64,000 nt of DNA, taken from contig CADCTW010000243.1 in NCBI GenBank assembly GCA_902805735.1, positions 18,416 through 82,415 of the forward strand, given 5' to 3'. A program made the translations under genes and the position numbers. The notes beneath the pieces are model-generated. The model saw only the letters and a list, made by a program, of their open reading frames with translations. It had not been told where the DNA came from and searched no databases. Positions 15,396 through 24,703 of this stretch are shown here, in pieces. This stretch comes from an uncultured Gemmatimonadota bacterium. Its GTDB lineage: Bacteria > Gemmatimonadota > Gemmatimonadetes > Longimicrobiales > Longimicrobiaceae. Every line of letters begins with the position of its first letter. The stretch's first letter is position 1.

Positions 15396-18300
15396 ATGCC
15401 GAATGTGAATTGGGCGACTTTCGCCGATCTGCCTGGCGCTGCGGACATCAACTTCGAGTTGCTTTGCAGAGCTCTCGTGCGCCTTCACTATGGCCGCTTC
15501 GGTGACTTCTTCGCTCTTGCGAACCAGCCTGGTGTCGAGTTCCACCTTAGGCTCACCGAGCCTTGCGCACTCGGTGAGGCGGGACGCTGGTACGGATGGC
15601 AGTGCCGATGGTACGAACTGCAGAGTGGCCGTCCGATAGGGACTACACGGCGGAAGAAGATCGAGGAGGCGATCAGCAAGACCGAAGCTGAGGTTCCAGG
15701 GATCACTGACTGGGTGCTTTGGACTCGTCACCCGCTGACCGCCGGCGACCAGGAGTGGTACCATGGACTCGCTACGAGGATGCGGTTGCATCTCTGGACC
15801 GCCGCTGACGCGGAGCACCTGCTCTCTGGGCCGGCGGAGATCCTCCGGAGCACCTACTTCGGCGAGCTGGTGCTCACCGAGGGTGTCCTTCAGGAGCTAC
15901 ATAGGACTGCGGTCGCGCCGATCAAACGTCGATGGCAGCCCGAAGTGCATCAGGTAATCAATGCGGAGCGCTCGCTCCGGCGTATGCTGGGGACCGGGGA
16001 CGCTTGGTCCGAACTCAATAGCGCCGCGGGACGCCTGGAGGTCGGTGCTTCGGCGATTGCCGGAAATCGCACCCGCCTCGCGACCGTGCTCTCAGAGCAG
16101 CTGGAGGCCCTAACCGCCGCGGCGCGTGCAGCCGCCGCGCAACTGAATGACACGGCCAGTTTGCTCCACAGTGGTGATCTGGAGCTTCTTCGGGCGCACC
16201 TCGACAGCGTCGCTCCTCCGGCGACTGAGTGGGAAGTCCTACTGCGTCGCCTCAGAGCTGCACGCCACTCCGTAGTGCTCGTCGCAACGAACGTTGTGGC
16301 GGACCTCCACACGGCCCACCAAGTGCGGTCCGCGCTCCGACGCGATCTGGCGCGGGAGTTTGTGGCGGTGTTGGCGGACGCCGGATGTGGGAAGACCGAA
16401 CTCGCGGCCCAACTCACTTCCGCGACAGCCGACCGCCCGGCGGGCATCCTTCTACACGGCAGAGGGCTGCACGCTGGGAAGGACCTGGATGATCTTGCCC
16501 GTGGCGTGGTGGTCAATGGGAAGCCCGTCCCCAGCTTCCAGGGGCTGCTCGCGGCCCTCGACGCCGCAGGGCGGCGGGCGGGGCGCCGCCTGCCTGTAGT
16601 CATCGATGGCCTGAATGAAGCCGAGGACCCGCGCGACTGGCAGAGTCCTTTGGGTTCGCTCGTCGAGTCGCTGTACAAGTACCCGTACGTGCTGGTTGCG
16701 TGCACACTCCGCTCGGCGTTCGCAGATGAGGCGCTACCTGACGCCGTGAAACGCATCAACGTGCCGAGCTTTGAGCGGGATACGGCCCAAGCGGTGCGCC
16801 GTTACTTCAGGTACTACAAGATCAATCCAGCCGACGCACTACTGCCTTGGGGATTGTTGCGCCACCCTCTCACGCTACGCCTCTTCTGCGAAGTCGCGAA
16901 TCCGGAGCGCAAGGTCACGGTGGGTGTCGAAGCGATACCAGGTTCACTGACAGCGATCTTCGATCGCTATCTCGAACAGGCCGCCGACCGGATCGCGCAG
17001 CTCGCGCCACGCAACCGGCGCTACTACCAGGCCGATGTGCTTGCCGCCCTCGAAAAGATCGGTGCTGCCCTGTGGGAAGAGGACACCAGGAGCTTAGGCA
17101 TCGACTGGCTAAGGCGCTACTTGGGCGATCAAGAACGGCCCTGGAATGAGAGTATCGTGAGTGCGCTGGAGAATGACGGTGTCCTGTTCCGCGTTCCTGG
17201 TGATCGCCCCGGTTCCGGGGAAATGTCAGTGATCTACGATGCACTCGGTGGGCACCTTATCGCCGACGCGATCCTGGGAGCGACGGACGCGGTGCGGTTC
17301 AAGGAGTGGATCGGAGACGAGGACAACCTCATCGCTCTCACCGGGAACTTGGACGAGCGGCATCCGCTAGCCGATGACATCTTTGTGGCGCTCGCGGGGC
17401 TGACTCCTCGCAGGTCGCATCGGACCCAGCTCTGGAGCGTTCTGGACGAGCCGTCGCGCACTGAAGCGTTATACGAAGCTGCCAAGCTCGAAGGAGCGTT
17501 CTTGGACGCGAACACGGTTGCGGAGCTCGGCCGACTGGTGGCTGCTAAACCTGCCGGCCGTCGCGACCTTCTCGATCGCGTACGGGTCACGCGCGCGGCT
17601 CGCTCGCACCCGCTGGACGCTACTTTCTTGGACGCAGCGCTTCGGCCCATGCAGATCGCTGACCGTGATCTGCGTTGGTCTGAATGGGTGCGCAGCAAAC
17701 AAAAGGAAGTACTCGGGGATCTGGAGGATCTGGAGAGGCGTTGGGCCCAGGATCCGGCTCGGTCGTCTAGTGATGCGCTCCGTGCACGATGGGCCATGTG
17801 GACGCTGACCAGCACGGTCCGAGCCTTACGGGATCAGGCGACCAAGTCACTGTATTGGTTCGGTTTCGGAGATCCCAACGGACTCTTTGACCTCACGCTC
17901 GATGCATTGGAAGTCAACGATCCGTACATTCCGGAGCGTATGCTGGCAGCTTGCTACGGGGTGGCGATGTCATGGTGGGCCGATCCACGCGGTGGTGCGG
18001 TCCGCGGCGCGCTCCCGCGGTTCGCGCAAGAGTTGGTGACCCGGATGTTCGTCCCCGAAGCACCCGCATCGACGCGGCATGCACTGACACGCGACTACGC
18101 CCTGGGAGTGATCGCGGTCGCCAAGATGATTGTTCCAACATGCATCGCCGAAGAGCACGATGCGTACTTGCAGCCTCCTTATGCTCACCTCTCATCGCCA
18201 TTCCCTCCAGCATCCGAGATCAAGGATCTCGACGTGGCGGGAGCTGAGCACGCGATCCACATGGACTTCGGCAACTACACACTCGGGAGGCTAGTTTCTG

Positions 18301-19442
18301 ATCGCCGCAACTACGATTACGACGATCCGACCTTCCAGGAAGTGCGCCGTCAGATTTATCACCGCATCCTGCAGCTGGGGTACTCGGAAGCGAGGTTCGA
18401 CGCCATCGACCGCAGCGTTGGCGAGGACGCCTGGCGCGTCCACCGTCGCAACAGCGGCAAGGTGGATCGGTACGGGAAGAAGTATTCCTGGATCGCCTAT
18501 TTCGAGATGTACGGCTTGAGGCTCGACGAGGGCACCCTCGACGAGTGGCACGGAGCGGCGCGTCCGTCCGATGCGGACATTGATCCGAGCTTCCCCACGC
18601 CAGGTCGGACATGGATGCCGGACCTGCCGGAGATCTTCTCCACCGCACCCGCCGAAGCGCGCGACTGGCTGTCACATCAGACGACACCCGACTACCGGTC
18701 CCTGCTGAATCCTCAAGTTGTGGACGGTGTGGATGGCCCGTGGGTACTACTGAACGGATATGTCGAGCAATCCGCCCCGACCGATGGCCGGCGAATCTTC
18801 ACTTTTCTGCGTGGGGTGCTGACAAAACCGAAGCTGGTCGACCGGCTCGTCGGCATCTTCGATTCGTTGAAGTATCCTGGCAACAATGCCATTCCGGATG
18901 GGCAGGAGGACCACTACACGTACGCGGGTGAGATCCCCTGGTCAGCCCGTTTCGGTGTGGCGCTCCGCACTCCGTCGGGGAAAGCGGAACGCGACATCCG
19001 CGAAGCTTTTGAGTCGCACGACGGCGTGCGTTGGGTTCCGGGTGTCAAGGTCGAGATACCAGTAAGCGATTTCGCTTGGGAGAGCTATCATAGTGAGGTG
19101 AACCAGGCCGGCCGCATCGAAGTGCCGGCACCCGCGCTCTGTGAGCGACTCGGGCTGGTCAACCACCAGGGTGAGTGGGACCTGTATGATTCTGCCGGCA
19201 GCGTCGCCTCGCTGTACCGGGAATCCAAGTCGGAGTCCGACACGTACTCGTCCCATCTAGTGTACCTACGTGCTGACCTCATGTCCCGATACCTCCGGCA
19301 GACACGCCAGACTCTTATGTGGTTCAACTGGGGTGAGCGAGGCTTTGAGCATCGGACGACGATGGAGGTCATGGACGAGCTTAGAGCAGTGTTCGCGCGA
19401 TACGACCACATCCATCGGCATGCGGAGGTCTGGACGCGGTAG
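15396..19442 (+). CDS. Large nuclease-like/STAND-type NTPase, 1348 aa
   Basis: The N-terminal 160 residues look like a PD-(D/E)XK domain (NFELLCRALVRLHYGRFGDF, PGVEFHL, GWQCRWYE), although the usual catalytic lysine position holds Arg71. A coiled region follows. The NTPase core has Walker A LADAGCGKTELA near residue 328 and Walker B PVVIDGLNEAED near residue 400. The remainder, about 850 residues, is the probable sensor part and includes DRYGKKYSWIAYFEMYGL near residue 1027, a motif I have seen in large defence NTPases. GGAGGGACG precedes the ATG. The layout (nuclease, STAND core, long C-terminus) is that of Avs-type sensors, but I cannot assign a subtype. It is the last gene of the operon. 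Confidence 0.75.
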   Translation: MPNVNWATFADLPGAADINFELLCRALVRLHYGRFGDFFALANQPGVEFHLRLTEPCALGEAGRWYGWQCRWYELQSGRPIGTTRRKKIEEAISKTEAEVPGITDWVLWTRHPLTAGDQEWYHGLATRMRLHLWTAADAEHLLSGPAEILRSTYFGELVLTEGVLQELHRTAVAPIKRRWQPEVHQVINAERSLRRMLGTGDAWSELNSAAGRLEVGASAIAGNRTRLATVLSEQLEALTAAARAAAAQLNDTASLLHSGDLELLRAHLDSVAPPATEWEVLLRRLRAARHSVVLVATNVVADLHTAHQVRSALRRDLAREFVAVLADAGCGKTELAAQLTSATADRPAGILLHGRGLHAGKDLDDLARGVVVNGKPVPSFQGLLAALDAAGRRAGRRLPVVIDGLNEAEDPRDWQSPLGSLVESLYKYPYVLVACTLRSAFADEALPDAVKRINVPSFERDTAQAVRRYFRYYKINPADALLPWGLLRHPLTLRLFCEVANPERKVTVGVEAIPGSLTAIFDRYLEQAADRIAQLAPRNRRYYQADVLAALEKIGAALWEEDTRSLGIDWLRRYLGDQERPWNESIVSALENDGVLFRVPGDRPGSGEMSVIYDALGGHLIADAILGATDAVRFKEWIGDEDNLIALTGNLDERHPLADDIFVALAGLTPRRSHRTQLWSVLDEPSRTEALYEAAKLEGAFLDANTVAELGRLVAAKPAGRRDLLDRVRVTRAARSHPLDATFLDAALRPMQIADRDLRWSEWVRSKQKEVLGDLEDLERRWAQDPARSSSDALRARWAMWTLTSTVRALRDQATKSLYWFGFGDPNGLFDLTLDALEVNDPYIPERMLAACYGVAMSWWADPRGGAVRGALPRFAQELVTRMFVPEAPASTRHALTRDYALGVIAVAKMIVPTCIAEEHDAYLQPPYAHLSSPFPPASEIKDLDVAGAEHAIHMDFGNYTLGRLVSDRRNYDYDDPTFQEVRRQIYHRILQLGYSEARFDAIDRSVGEDAWRVHRRNSGKVDRYGKKYSWIAYFEMYGLRLDEGTLDEWHGAARPSDADIDPSFPTPGRTWMPDLPEIFSTAPAEARDWLSHQTTPDYRSLLNPQVVDGVDGPWVLLNGYVEQSAPTDGRRIFTFLRGVLTKPKLVDRLVGIFDSLKYPGNNAIPDGQEDHYTYAGEIPWSARFGVALRTPSGKAERDIREAFESHDGVRWVPGVKVEIPVSDFAWESYHSEVNQAGRIEVPAPALCERLGLVNHQGEWDLYDSAGSVASLYRESKSESDTYSSHLVYLRADLMSRYLRQTRQTLMWFNWGERGFEHRTTMEVMDELRAVFARYDHIHRHAEVWTR

Positions 19443-19964
19443 GTAGGAGTAGAAGATCATCTCCCCTCACGAATGATCCCATCATCAGAGATGATCCACG
19501 GCCTTCTTGAGACCCGGATTGGGTTGAAGACCCGCGGGTGCTCAGGTCGTCGGTACCTGCGCTCCGGTGCGTTCAGCCACCGACGCACGAACGAACGCGC
19601 GCGGTTGCCGCCGGCCCAGTCTGCGGCGCCCTACCTCACGATCGCTAGCTGGAGGGGAGTGCCACTCGGCGGTTCGGTGAGGCTGGGCTCTGCCGCCCCG
19701 GAGTGTGACCGTTGTGTGACCTCCCTGAGGCCTGGATCTGCCATTTACACGGCTCTGCGTGCTGCAAGTTACCAGAAAAGTCCCTGTATACGCTCACCTT
19801 CACTGATATAGCTGCCCAGCAGGTTTGCTGAACGCCGACGACATGCGCGTCCAGGTCGACCACGCCGTCCTCGTCCAGCACGACCCCGGAGCGTTATGTA
19901 GTCGAATCGTGCAAGCTGTTTAGACGCGTATGTTTGCGCACCTGCTGCAGCTGCGCAGCACAAA
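19443..19964. other. Intergenic stretch without recognisable gene
   Basis: About 520 bases between the NTPase gene and the terminator of the recombinase at 20035. Short open frames exist on both strands but none has a ribosome site or a familiar motif. A minus-strand piece reading VVDLDAHVVGVQQTCWAAIS (near 19810-19880) could be a gene remnant; I would not annotate it as one. Confidence 0.4.
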
Positions 19965-20006
19965 GAAGGAAGGGGACGCCGGAGTTCTCCGGCGTCCCCT
20001 TCCTTC
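19965..20006 (-). terminator. Terminator of tyrosine recombinase 1
   Basis: A perfect 20-bp inverted repeat with a 2-base spacer lies 28 bases past the recombinase stop. On the minus strand it is followed by CTTTGTG. Confidence 0.75.
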
Positions 20007-20034
20007 GTAAGTGTGACCGCACTGTGACCGCTTT

Positions 20035-21543
20035 TCAGCGGCCCGGCGCCCTCACGGCGACGTTCACTCCCGGGATCAAACCGTTCGCGGGCGCATCGCG
20101 CACGGAATCAAACTCGACGCACAGATAGACCGCGCGCGCGGCGAAGTGCAGATAGGACGTGTTCATCGCATCGTTCCACCGCTCGGTGCCCCACCCGCCG
20201 CAGATGGCGACGAGCTTGTCAGAGAAGAACTCTGCACGCTCGCTCCGCCACATTCGGCGGAACATGTGCCAGCCACCTCGGAACACGTGCGGCAGGGCGC
20301 CTCTCGGACTCGTGGCACACCGCTCCACCTTCAGAAACCAGAACTCCATCTCCGCGGCACCTGCACATACGTTGGGGCCGACCGCCGAGGGTACCAGCGG
20401 CGCATCTGGATCATCGGTCCCTCGCTCCTCCAGATACGCGACGAGCGCGTCATGGACGCGCTTCGAGATTGGAATCACCCGATCGATCTCCTGCTTGTCA
20501 TGGCGCATGCTCCAGTAGATCGCTCCGAACGGCCACGCCGATTCAGGAATCGCTTCCTCCCCGATGAGCGCGAGCGCACGCTCCACCGCCTGCTCATCTA
20601 GGAGGATGTCTCCAACCCGGAGTGATCTCACGGCTGACCGCCGGTGGCCGGTTTCTCTGGCCAGGACGAGCAGGAGCTTCAGAAAGCCCTTCGGCATGTG
20701 GCCGACGTTCGTGTCGCCCCTGCGGCGACGACGTCCGCTGACTTTCCGGTGCGACGGCTCGTCATCGGAGATCTTGGCGCCCCTCCGCCCGAACCGGTGC
20801 GCGCGCAGCTCGGCTTCTGCCGAATCCGCGACGGCGAGCATCGCCTCGTACCGGCTCACGCTCATGACGGGGCGCCTCGCCTGCCGGACCGGGTCCGGAA
20901 GCGTAAGGTCGTCGAGCGGGTTCACCCGCAGGAGCGGCTCTCCTCTTAACCTGACGGTCTTCATCCACCTGAAGATGCTCTGAAGGCGGTCGAAGTCGTC
21001 GAAGAGGGCTCGCTTGCCGGCCCTGCGCAGCACGACGTTGCGCGGAACCCCGCCCGTGAACCGCTGGATGTGGGGCACCCCCTTCTTCCGTTGCTCCAGG
21101 TGGGAATCCACCTCAGTCTGCGAGAAGTGCGCGACGATCATGTCGCGCCCGGTGGTCGTCTCGAAGACCGTCATCACCTTTTCCATGTGCCGGGCATTAC
21201 CCGGTTTCAGCAGCGGGATCTTCTTCTCCCGGTAGACGTCGAACACTTCGCCGAGCGTAAGCTCGGAGCCCTGCATGAGATGCTTGGCCGCAAGGCCAGT
21301 GGCTCCGCCTGCGAGTTTCGATAGCAGCGCCTGCGCGAAATCCTTCGCGCGGGCTTTCGCCTCCTTCAGGTCTGAGGTGCGCGAGCTCAGCCGCACCCGC
21401 TTGCTATTCCCGTTTACCGGGATCCGCGACTCCATCTGGAGCACGGGACTGCCCTCCCGGTGCTTGAGGTCGATCTCCAAACCCACGTGCTTTACGGTCG
21501 CGACGACGCGCTCCTTCGTTTCGCTCTGCTTTCCCACGTTCAA
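20035..21543 (-). CDS. Tyrosine recombinase 1 (integrase)
   Basis: The 502-residue protein has a long DNA-binding N-terminal part and a complete catalytic set: the first arginine in ARETGHRRSAVRSLRVGDI, lysine in RHDKQEIDRVIPI, the H-x-x-R box in GGWHMFRRMWRSE, tryptophan in ICGGWGTERW and the nucleophile tyrosine in MNTSYLHF. AAGGAGCG stands upstream of the ATG. It is preceded on the same strand by a small HTH gene and separated from it by a terminator. This pair is one of three recombinase modules in the window. The central arginine-rich insert (VSGRRRRRGD) between the SAM-like and catalytic domains is unusual. Confidence 0.88.
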   Translation of the reverse strand: MNVGKQSETKERVVATVKHVGLEIDLKHREGSPVLQMESRIPVNGNSKRVRLSSRTSDLKEAKARAKDFAQALLSKLAGGATGLAAKHLMQGSELTLGEVFDVYREKKIPLLKPGNARHMEKVMTVFETTTGRDMIVAHFSQTEVDSHLEQRKKGVPHIQRFTGGVPRNVVLRRAGKRALFDDFDRLQSIFRWMKTVRLRGEPLLRVNPLDDLTLPDPVRQARRPVMSVSRYEAMLAVADSAEAELRAHRFGRRGAKISDDEPSHRKVSGRRRRRGDTNVGHMPKGFLKLLLVLARETGHRRSAVRSLRVGDILLDEQAVERALALIGEEAIPESAWPFGAIYWSMRHDKQEIDRVIPISKRVHDALVAYLEERGTDDPDAPLVPSAVGPNVCAGAAEMEFWFLKVERCATSPRGALPHVFRGGWHMFRRMWRSERAEFFSDKLVAICGGWGTERWNDAMNTSYLHFAARAVYLCVEFDSVRDAPANGLIPGVNVAVRAPGR

Positions 21544-21579
21544 CGCTCCTTTCGGACGGTCATAGCCATAAACAGAAAA

Positions 21580-21602
21580 CCCCGTGCGTCATTCACACGG
21601 GG
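21580..21602 (-). terminator. Terminator between HTH gene and recombinase 1
   Basis: CCCCGTG and CACGGGG with a 9-base loop, followed on the minus strand by TTTTCTGTTT. It would stop transcripts of the upstream HTH gene before the recombinase start at 21543, so the recombinase may depend on readthrough or its own promoter. Confidence 0.75.
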
Positions 21603-21611
21603 ACAGATCCT

Positions 21612-22085
21612 TCACCTCCTACCTTCTCCCACCGCCGTCCGAGCCAGCGCTTCGGCATCGAACCCCTTGCGGCCGGCGCGCGGCGGCGCCTCCGCCTCGG
21701 CCGCGGGGCGCACGGGCTTGCGCGGGAGCTCCCCGCGGAAGAACCGCGGGGACCCCTTTCGCCCCGCGTTACTGAGGCGCCCCTCCGCCTGCAGGGCGCG
21801 CAGGTGCGATGGCGAGTATCCGCTGTACGCGGACGCCTGCTCCAGCGTGAGCATCGCCGCGGCTTCGCGGCGCATCGCATCGGCCAACTCGCGCGCGTGC
21901 GTCTCACACAGGCGCGCGGCGGCCCGCATCCCGTACCGGACCCGCAGGGTCGCGGCTTCCTCGCGCCAGGCGTGCACGAGCGCGCCGAGAGGCGCGTCCG
22001 GAGCCACTCCCTCCTCGCCAGCCATGTGCGGCGTTGCGCCGCCGCCGGCGCGCCGGCGCTTCCCGTCGCCACTCTCGTTGGCCAT
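21612..22085 (-). CDS. Excisionase-like HTH protein of recombinase module 1
   Basis: The 157-residue product has a MerR/excisionase-type helix-turn-helix in its second half: MLTLEQASAYSGYSPSHLRA followed by LQAEGRLSNAGR and a wing-like SPRFFRGELPR. The first half is acidic and helical (APLGALVHAWREEAATLR). The ATG at 22085 is used because the upstream frame has only low-complexity residues. It lies 69 bases before recombinase 1, the normal place for a recombination directionality factor. The equivalent genes of modules 2 and 3 show the same size and layout but very low identity. Confidence 0.65.
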   Translation of the reverse strand: MANESGDGKRRRAGGGATPHMAGEEGVAPDAPLGALVHAWREEAATLRVRYGMRAAARLCETHARELADAMRREAAAMLTLEQASAYSGYSPSHLRALQAEGRLSNAGRKGSPRFFRGELPRKPVRPAAEAEAPPRAGRKGFDAEALARTAVGEGRR

Positions 22086-22765
22086 GGACTCGCCTCTCGG
22101 ACCGGAGCTTCGCTCGTCTGGTCCCTGAGGACGTAGCCGCGGCACCGCTCCGCGCCCTTCGGGGCCGGCGCTGGCCGCCGGATGTGCCGCTTACGCGGAC
22201 AGAAAGCCTCCTTGAAGAAAAGGTTTGGTTGAAGCGTTCGGGTTGCGCCTGAGTCCTGCTGGCCGGGTCCGGGTGCACACCACCTGCGCTGGCCTGCCGC
22301 GTCTACGCGCCTCTGGCGCTTCGGTCGGGCGGGTTCGCGCTCCTCCTTCAACCTCCTTTTTCTTTTTTGTCGGCTGCGGCCGTTGTCGGCCGGTTCCCGC
22401 GGGTCGTTTCACACGAAGCCGACGGCTTCGTACGCTCGCTGGGCATCTGGGCAGGAGAAGAAGGAAGGATCTACTACTACTTTTCTTTTTTGGGTTTGGG
22501 GTTCTAAAGAAGAACCCAGAGTAGGGGGCTAAGGCTTCTGGAGACCCCCCTCTTCTTTCCCCCCCTATAGTCCCCCCCTTTCTTCTCCCCCCTTGGGGTC
22601 GGGAGGGGACCAGAGGACGGGGTGGTGCACGCGGGGGACGGACGATCACGAAGGGGCTCGGCGGCATCGCCGCCGCGCCGGATGCGGGGCAACAACGAAA
22701 GAGGGCCGCGCCGGAGCCGATCATCGGCTTCCAGTCGCGGCCCTCGCTGCAGAGGGGGGTGTCGC
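22086..22765. other. 680-bp divergent control region between two recombinase modules
   Basis: No gene is apparent. The segment 22345-22600 has long pyrimidine and purine runs and is much less GC-rich than its neighbours. It contains a small hairpin GGTTCT...AGAACC near 22499-22517. At 22701-22745 GAGGGCCGCG pairs with CGCGGCCCTC around an inner GCCGATCATCGGC palindrome. Promoters of the divergent HTH genes must lie here, and recombinase arm sites or an attachment core would be plausible. Confidence 0.45.
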
Positions 22766-23224
22766 GTGGGGGAGGGAACTACCTGCGGGCGGAACGAAGC
22801 CGCTCACGATCAGCTGGGAGGGCCAGCGGCGCTCCTCACGGAGCGCACGCTCCTGCAGGCGCTGCCCGTGGGCCTCGATCCGTGGATCGAGCCGTGGCTG
22901 CGCGGCGCCGTGGCCGAGAACCAGGTGCTGGAGATGAACGGCGCGCGGAGCGCCGCGGCCGCGCGGTGCCGCGTCCTCGTCTCTTTCATCGAAGCCGCCC
23001 GCGAGTGGCTGGACGGCGAGGTGGATGTGGCTGAGGCCGCCGAGGTCACGGGGTGCTGCGAGGAGACGGTGAGGCGGAAGGTCCGGGAGGGAGTCCTCCC
23101 CGATCGCCGCCCGGCGGGCCGGGGACGGCACCGCGTCCGCCGCGGCGACCTCCCGTCCCTCGACCGCCGCTACGACGCCGCGGCGGACGCCGTCCGTCTT
23201 GCCGCTACGCGGGAGGCGCGATGA
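22766..23224 (+). CDS. Excisionase-like HTH protein of recombinase module 2
   Basis: A 152-residue protein. GTG at 22766 is chosen since AGAGGGGGG stands eight bases before it and the upstream frame runs through hairpins. The C-terminal half carries a helix-turn-helix with wing: VDVAEAAEVTGCCEETVRRK, then VREGVLPDRRPAGRGRHRV and RRGDLPSL, the classic excisionase/MerR-N pattern. The N-terminal half is helical (LLQALPVGLDPWIEPWLRGA). The stop overlaps the recombinase ATG (ATGA), so both are translated together. Probable directionality factor or co-regulator. Confidence 0.65.
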   Translation: MGEGTTCGRNEAAHDQLGGPAALLTERTLLQALPVGLDPWIEPWLRGAVAENQVLEMNGARSAAAARCRVLVSFIEAAREWLDGEVDVAEAAEVTGCCEETVRRKVREGVLPDRRPAGRGRHRVRRGDLPSLDRRYDAAADAVRLAATREAR

Positions 23225-24489
23225 ACACCGTTGGGGTGGTCACCGCACGCTCACGCGTGGCGCAGGGGGCAGACGTGGCACAGCGCACGAAGGCGCGCCG
23301 GAAGAAGAACTGGAACACCTCGGTGGGTGAGCATGGGTTCACCGTGCGTCTCTTCGAGACGCACCCGGGGAGCCGCATCTACCGTTCGGTTTGGATTCCG
23401 GGGCGCGATGGTGCCCCGGGCCGCGAGGACAAGAAGAGCCTGGGCCACTCCGACCGCGACCTCGCGGTCAAGCAGGCGTACGAGCTGATCGCGCACCTGC
23501 GCTCGGCGGGGGATGGGGTACCCCAGGGCGAGATCACGCTGGGCGCCCTCCGCGCCCGTTATGTGGCCAGCCGCGCCCACGCGCGGAAGAAGGAGCGCAC
23601 CCGCGCCGAGGACGAGCGCAAACTTGAGCGCGTAGTCGCGTTCCTCGGGCCGACGCGCCGCGTCGTCTCGCTCGACGAGGAGGCGGTCCTGGACTATGTG
23701 GACGCGCGCCGAGGCGGCGACCCGTCGCTGCTGCACGTGCGTCCGCGGGCGGCGGATGCGCCGCCGGACAACGACCGCACTGTCGAAGCCGATCTGGTGG
23801 CCCTGCACACGATGGTGCGCTGGGGGTGCGTGACCAAGAACGCGAAGGGGGTCACCCTCCTCGCGTCGGACCCGCTGAAGGGGATAGCGTTCCCCCGCGA
23901 GCTGAACCCGCGCGGGCCGGTCCTCAACGAGGACGACCTGCAGACGCTGCTCGGCGTCGCGGACACCATCCACCCGCTCCTGCGGCCCGCGTTGATCGTG
24001 GCCGACGGCACGGGCCGGCGCCTCTCCGCATGGCGCCAACTGCGTTGGCGCGACATCGACTTTACGCGCGAGCAGTACGGGGCGATCCACTGGCCCGGCG
24101 AGACCGACAAGGGCGGCCTCGCCATGTGGCGGCCCATCAGCGCCCGTGTGCGCGATGCACTGCTTGGCCTCCGGCCCGTGAAGCCGGAGCCGGACGGGCC
24201 AGTCTTCCCGGCGCCGCGCAGCCCCGCCGAGCCTGTGGCGAAGCGCCAGCTCCACACCTGGCTCAAGAAAGCGTACCAGACGGCCCGCTTGGTTCCCGAC
24301 CCGGGCGGGATGTGGCATCCCGTGAGGCGCAAGTGGGTTTCCGAGCGGAAGGGCTATCCGCTTACGGACATCGCCGCCGCGGGAGGCTGGAAGGATGAGC
24401 GCTCGCTCAAGAGCTACATGAAGGAGGATCCGGATACGGTGCGGAAGGTCGTGCTCGAGCCGACGCACCGGCTCAGGAGGGGCGAATGA
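23221..24489 (+). CDS. Tyrosine recombinase 2 (integrase)
   Basis: The 422-residue enzyme starts with a variable arm domain (GEHGFTVRLFETHPGSRIYR) and a core-binding domain, then the catalytic residues: Arg in DGTGRRLSAWRQLRW, Lys in GETDKGGLAMW, the H-x-x-R box in GMWHPVRRKW, Trp in AAAGGWKDERSLKSY and Tyr in SLKSYMKEDPD. The start at 23221 overlaps the HTH gene. The closely related third recombinase at 43377 shares the same N-terminal and C-terminal signatures (RRKWVSERK). It lies 1.5 kb from the tRNA-Pro fragment and so is the best candidate for the recombinase that moved island A. Confidence 0.88.
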   Translation: MNTVGVVTARSRVAQGADVAQRTKARRKKNWNTSVGEHGFTVRLFETHPGSRIYRSVWIPGRDGAPGREDKKSLGHSDRDLAVKQAYELIAHLRSAGDGVPQGEITLGALRARYVASRAHARKKERTRAEDERKLERVVAFLGPTRRVVSLDEEAVLDYVDARRGGDPSLLHVRPRAADAPPDNDRTVEADLVALHTMVRWGCVTKNAKGVTLLASDPLKGIAFPRELNPRGPVLNEDDLQTLLGVADTIHPLLRPALIVADGTGRRLSAWRQLRWRDIDFTREQYGAIHWPGETDKGGLAMWRPISARVRDALLGLRPVKPEPDGPVFPAPRSPAEPVAKRQLHTWLKKAYQTARLVPDPGGMWHPVRRKWVSERKGYPLTDIAAAGGWKDERSLKSYMKEDPDTVRKVVLEPTHRLRRGE

Positions 24490-24695
24490 GCCTAAGCGGC
24501 GGTGGTTTGAACGGTGAGCGGATCGCCTACGTTGCGTGCGCACTAGCATACTTTGCGCTGCACCTGGCGATACTCGCGAGGCGGCCGCCTCATCGGTCTC
24601 GCGCTGATTGGCACAACATGGTGACGACTGTCATGGTGGGCGTTCCGCTTGCCGTGGCGGCGGCCGTCGTGATTACGAGCCTGCTTCGGTCCTGA
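24486..24695 (+). CDS. Small membrane protein, 69 aa
   Basis: The ATG overlaps the recombinase stop (ATGA), which supports it as a real, coupled gene. Two hydrophobic segments are seen: IAYVACALAYFALHLAILA near residues 13-31 and VMVGVPLAVAAAVVITSLL near residues 49-67, separated by a basic loop (RRPPHRSRADWHN). The family is not recognised. Eight bases separate its stop from the end of the convergent membrane-protein gene. Confidence 0.6.
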   Translation: MSLSGGGLNGERIAYVACALAYFALHLAILARRPPHRSRADWHNMVTTVMVGVPLAVAAAVVITSLLRS

Positions 24696-24703
24696 CCCGC
24701 TCT

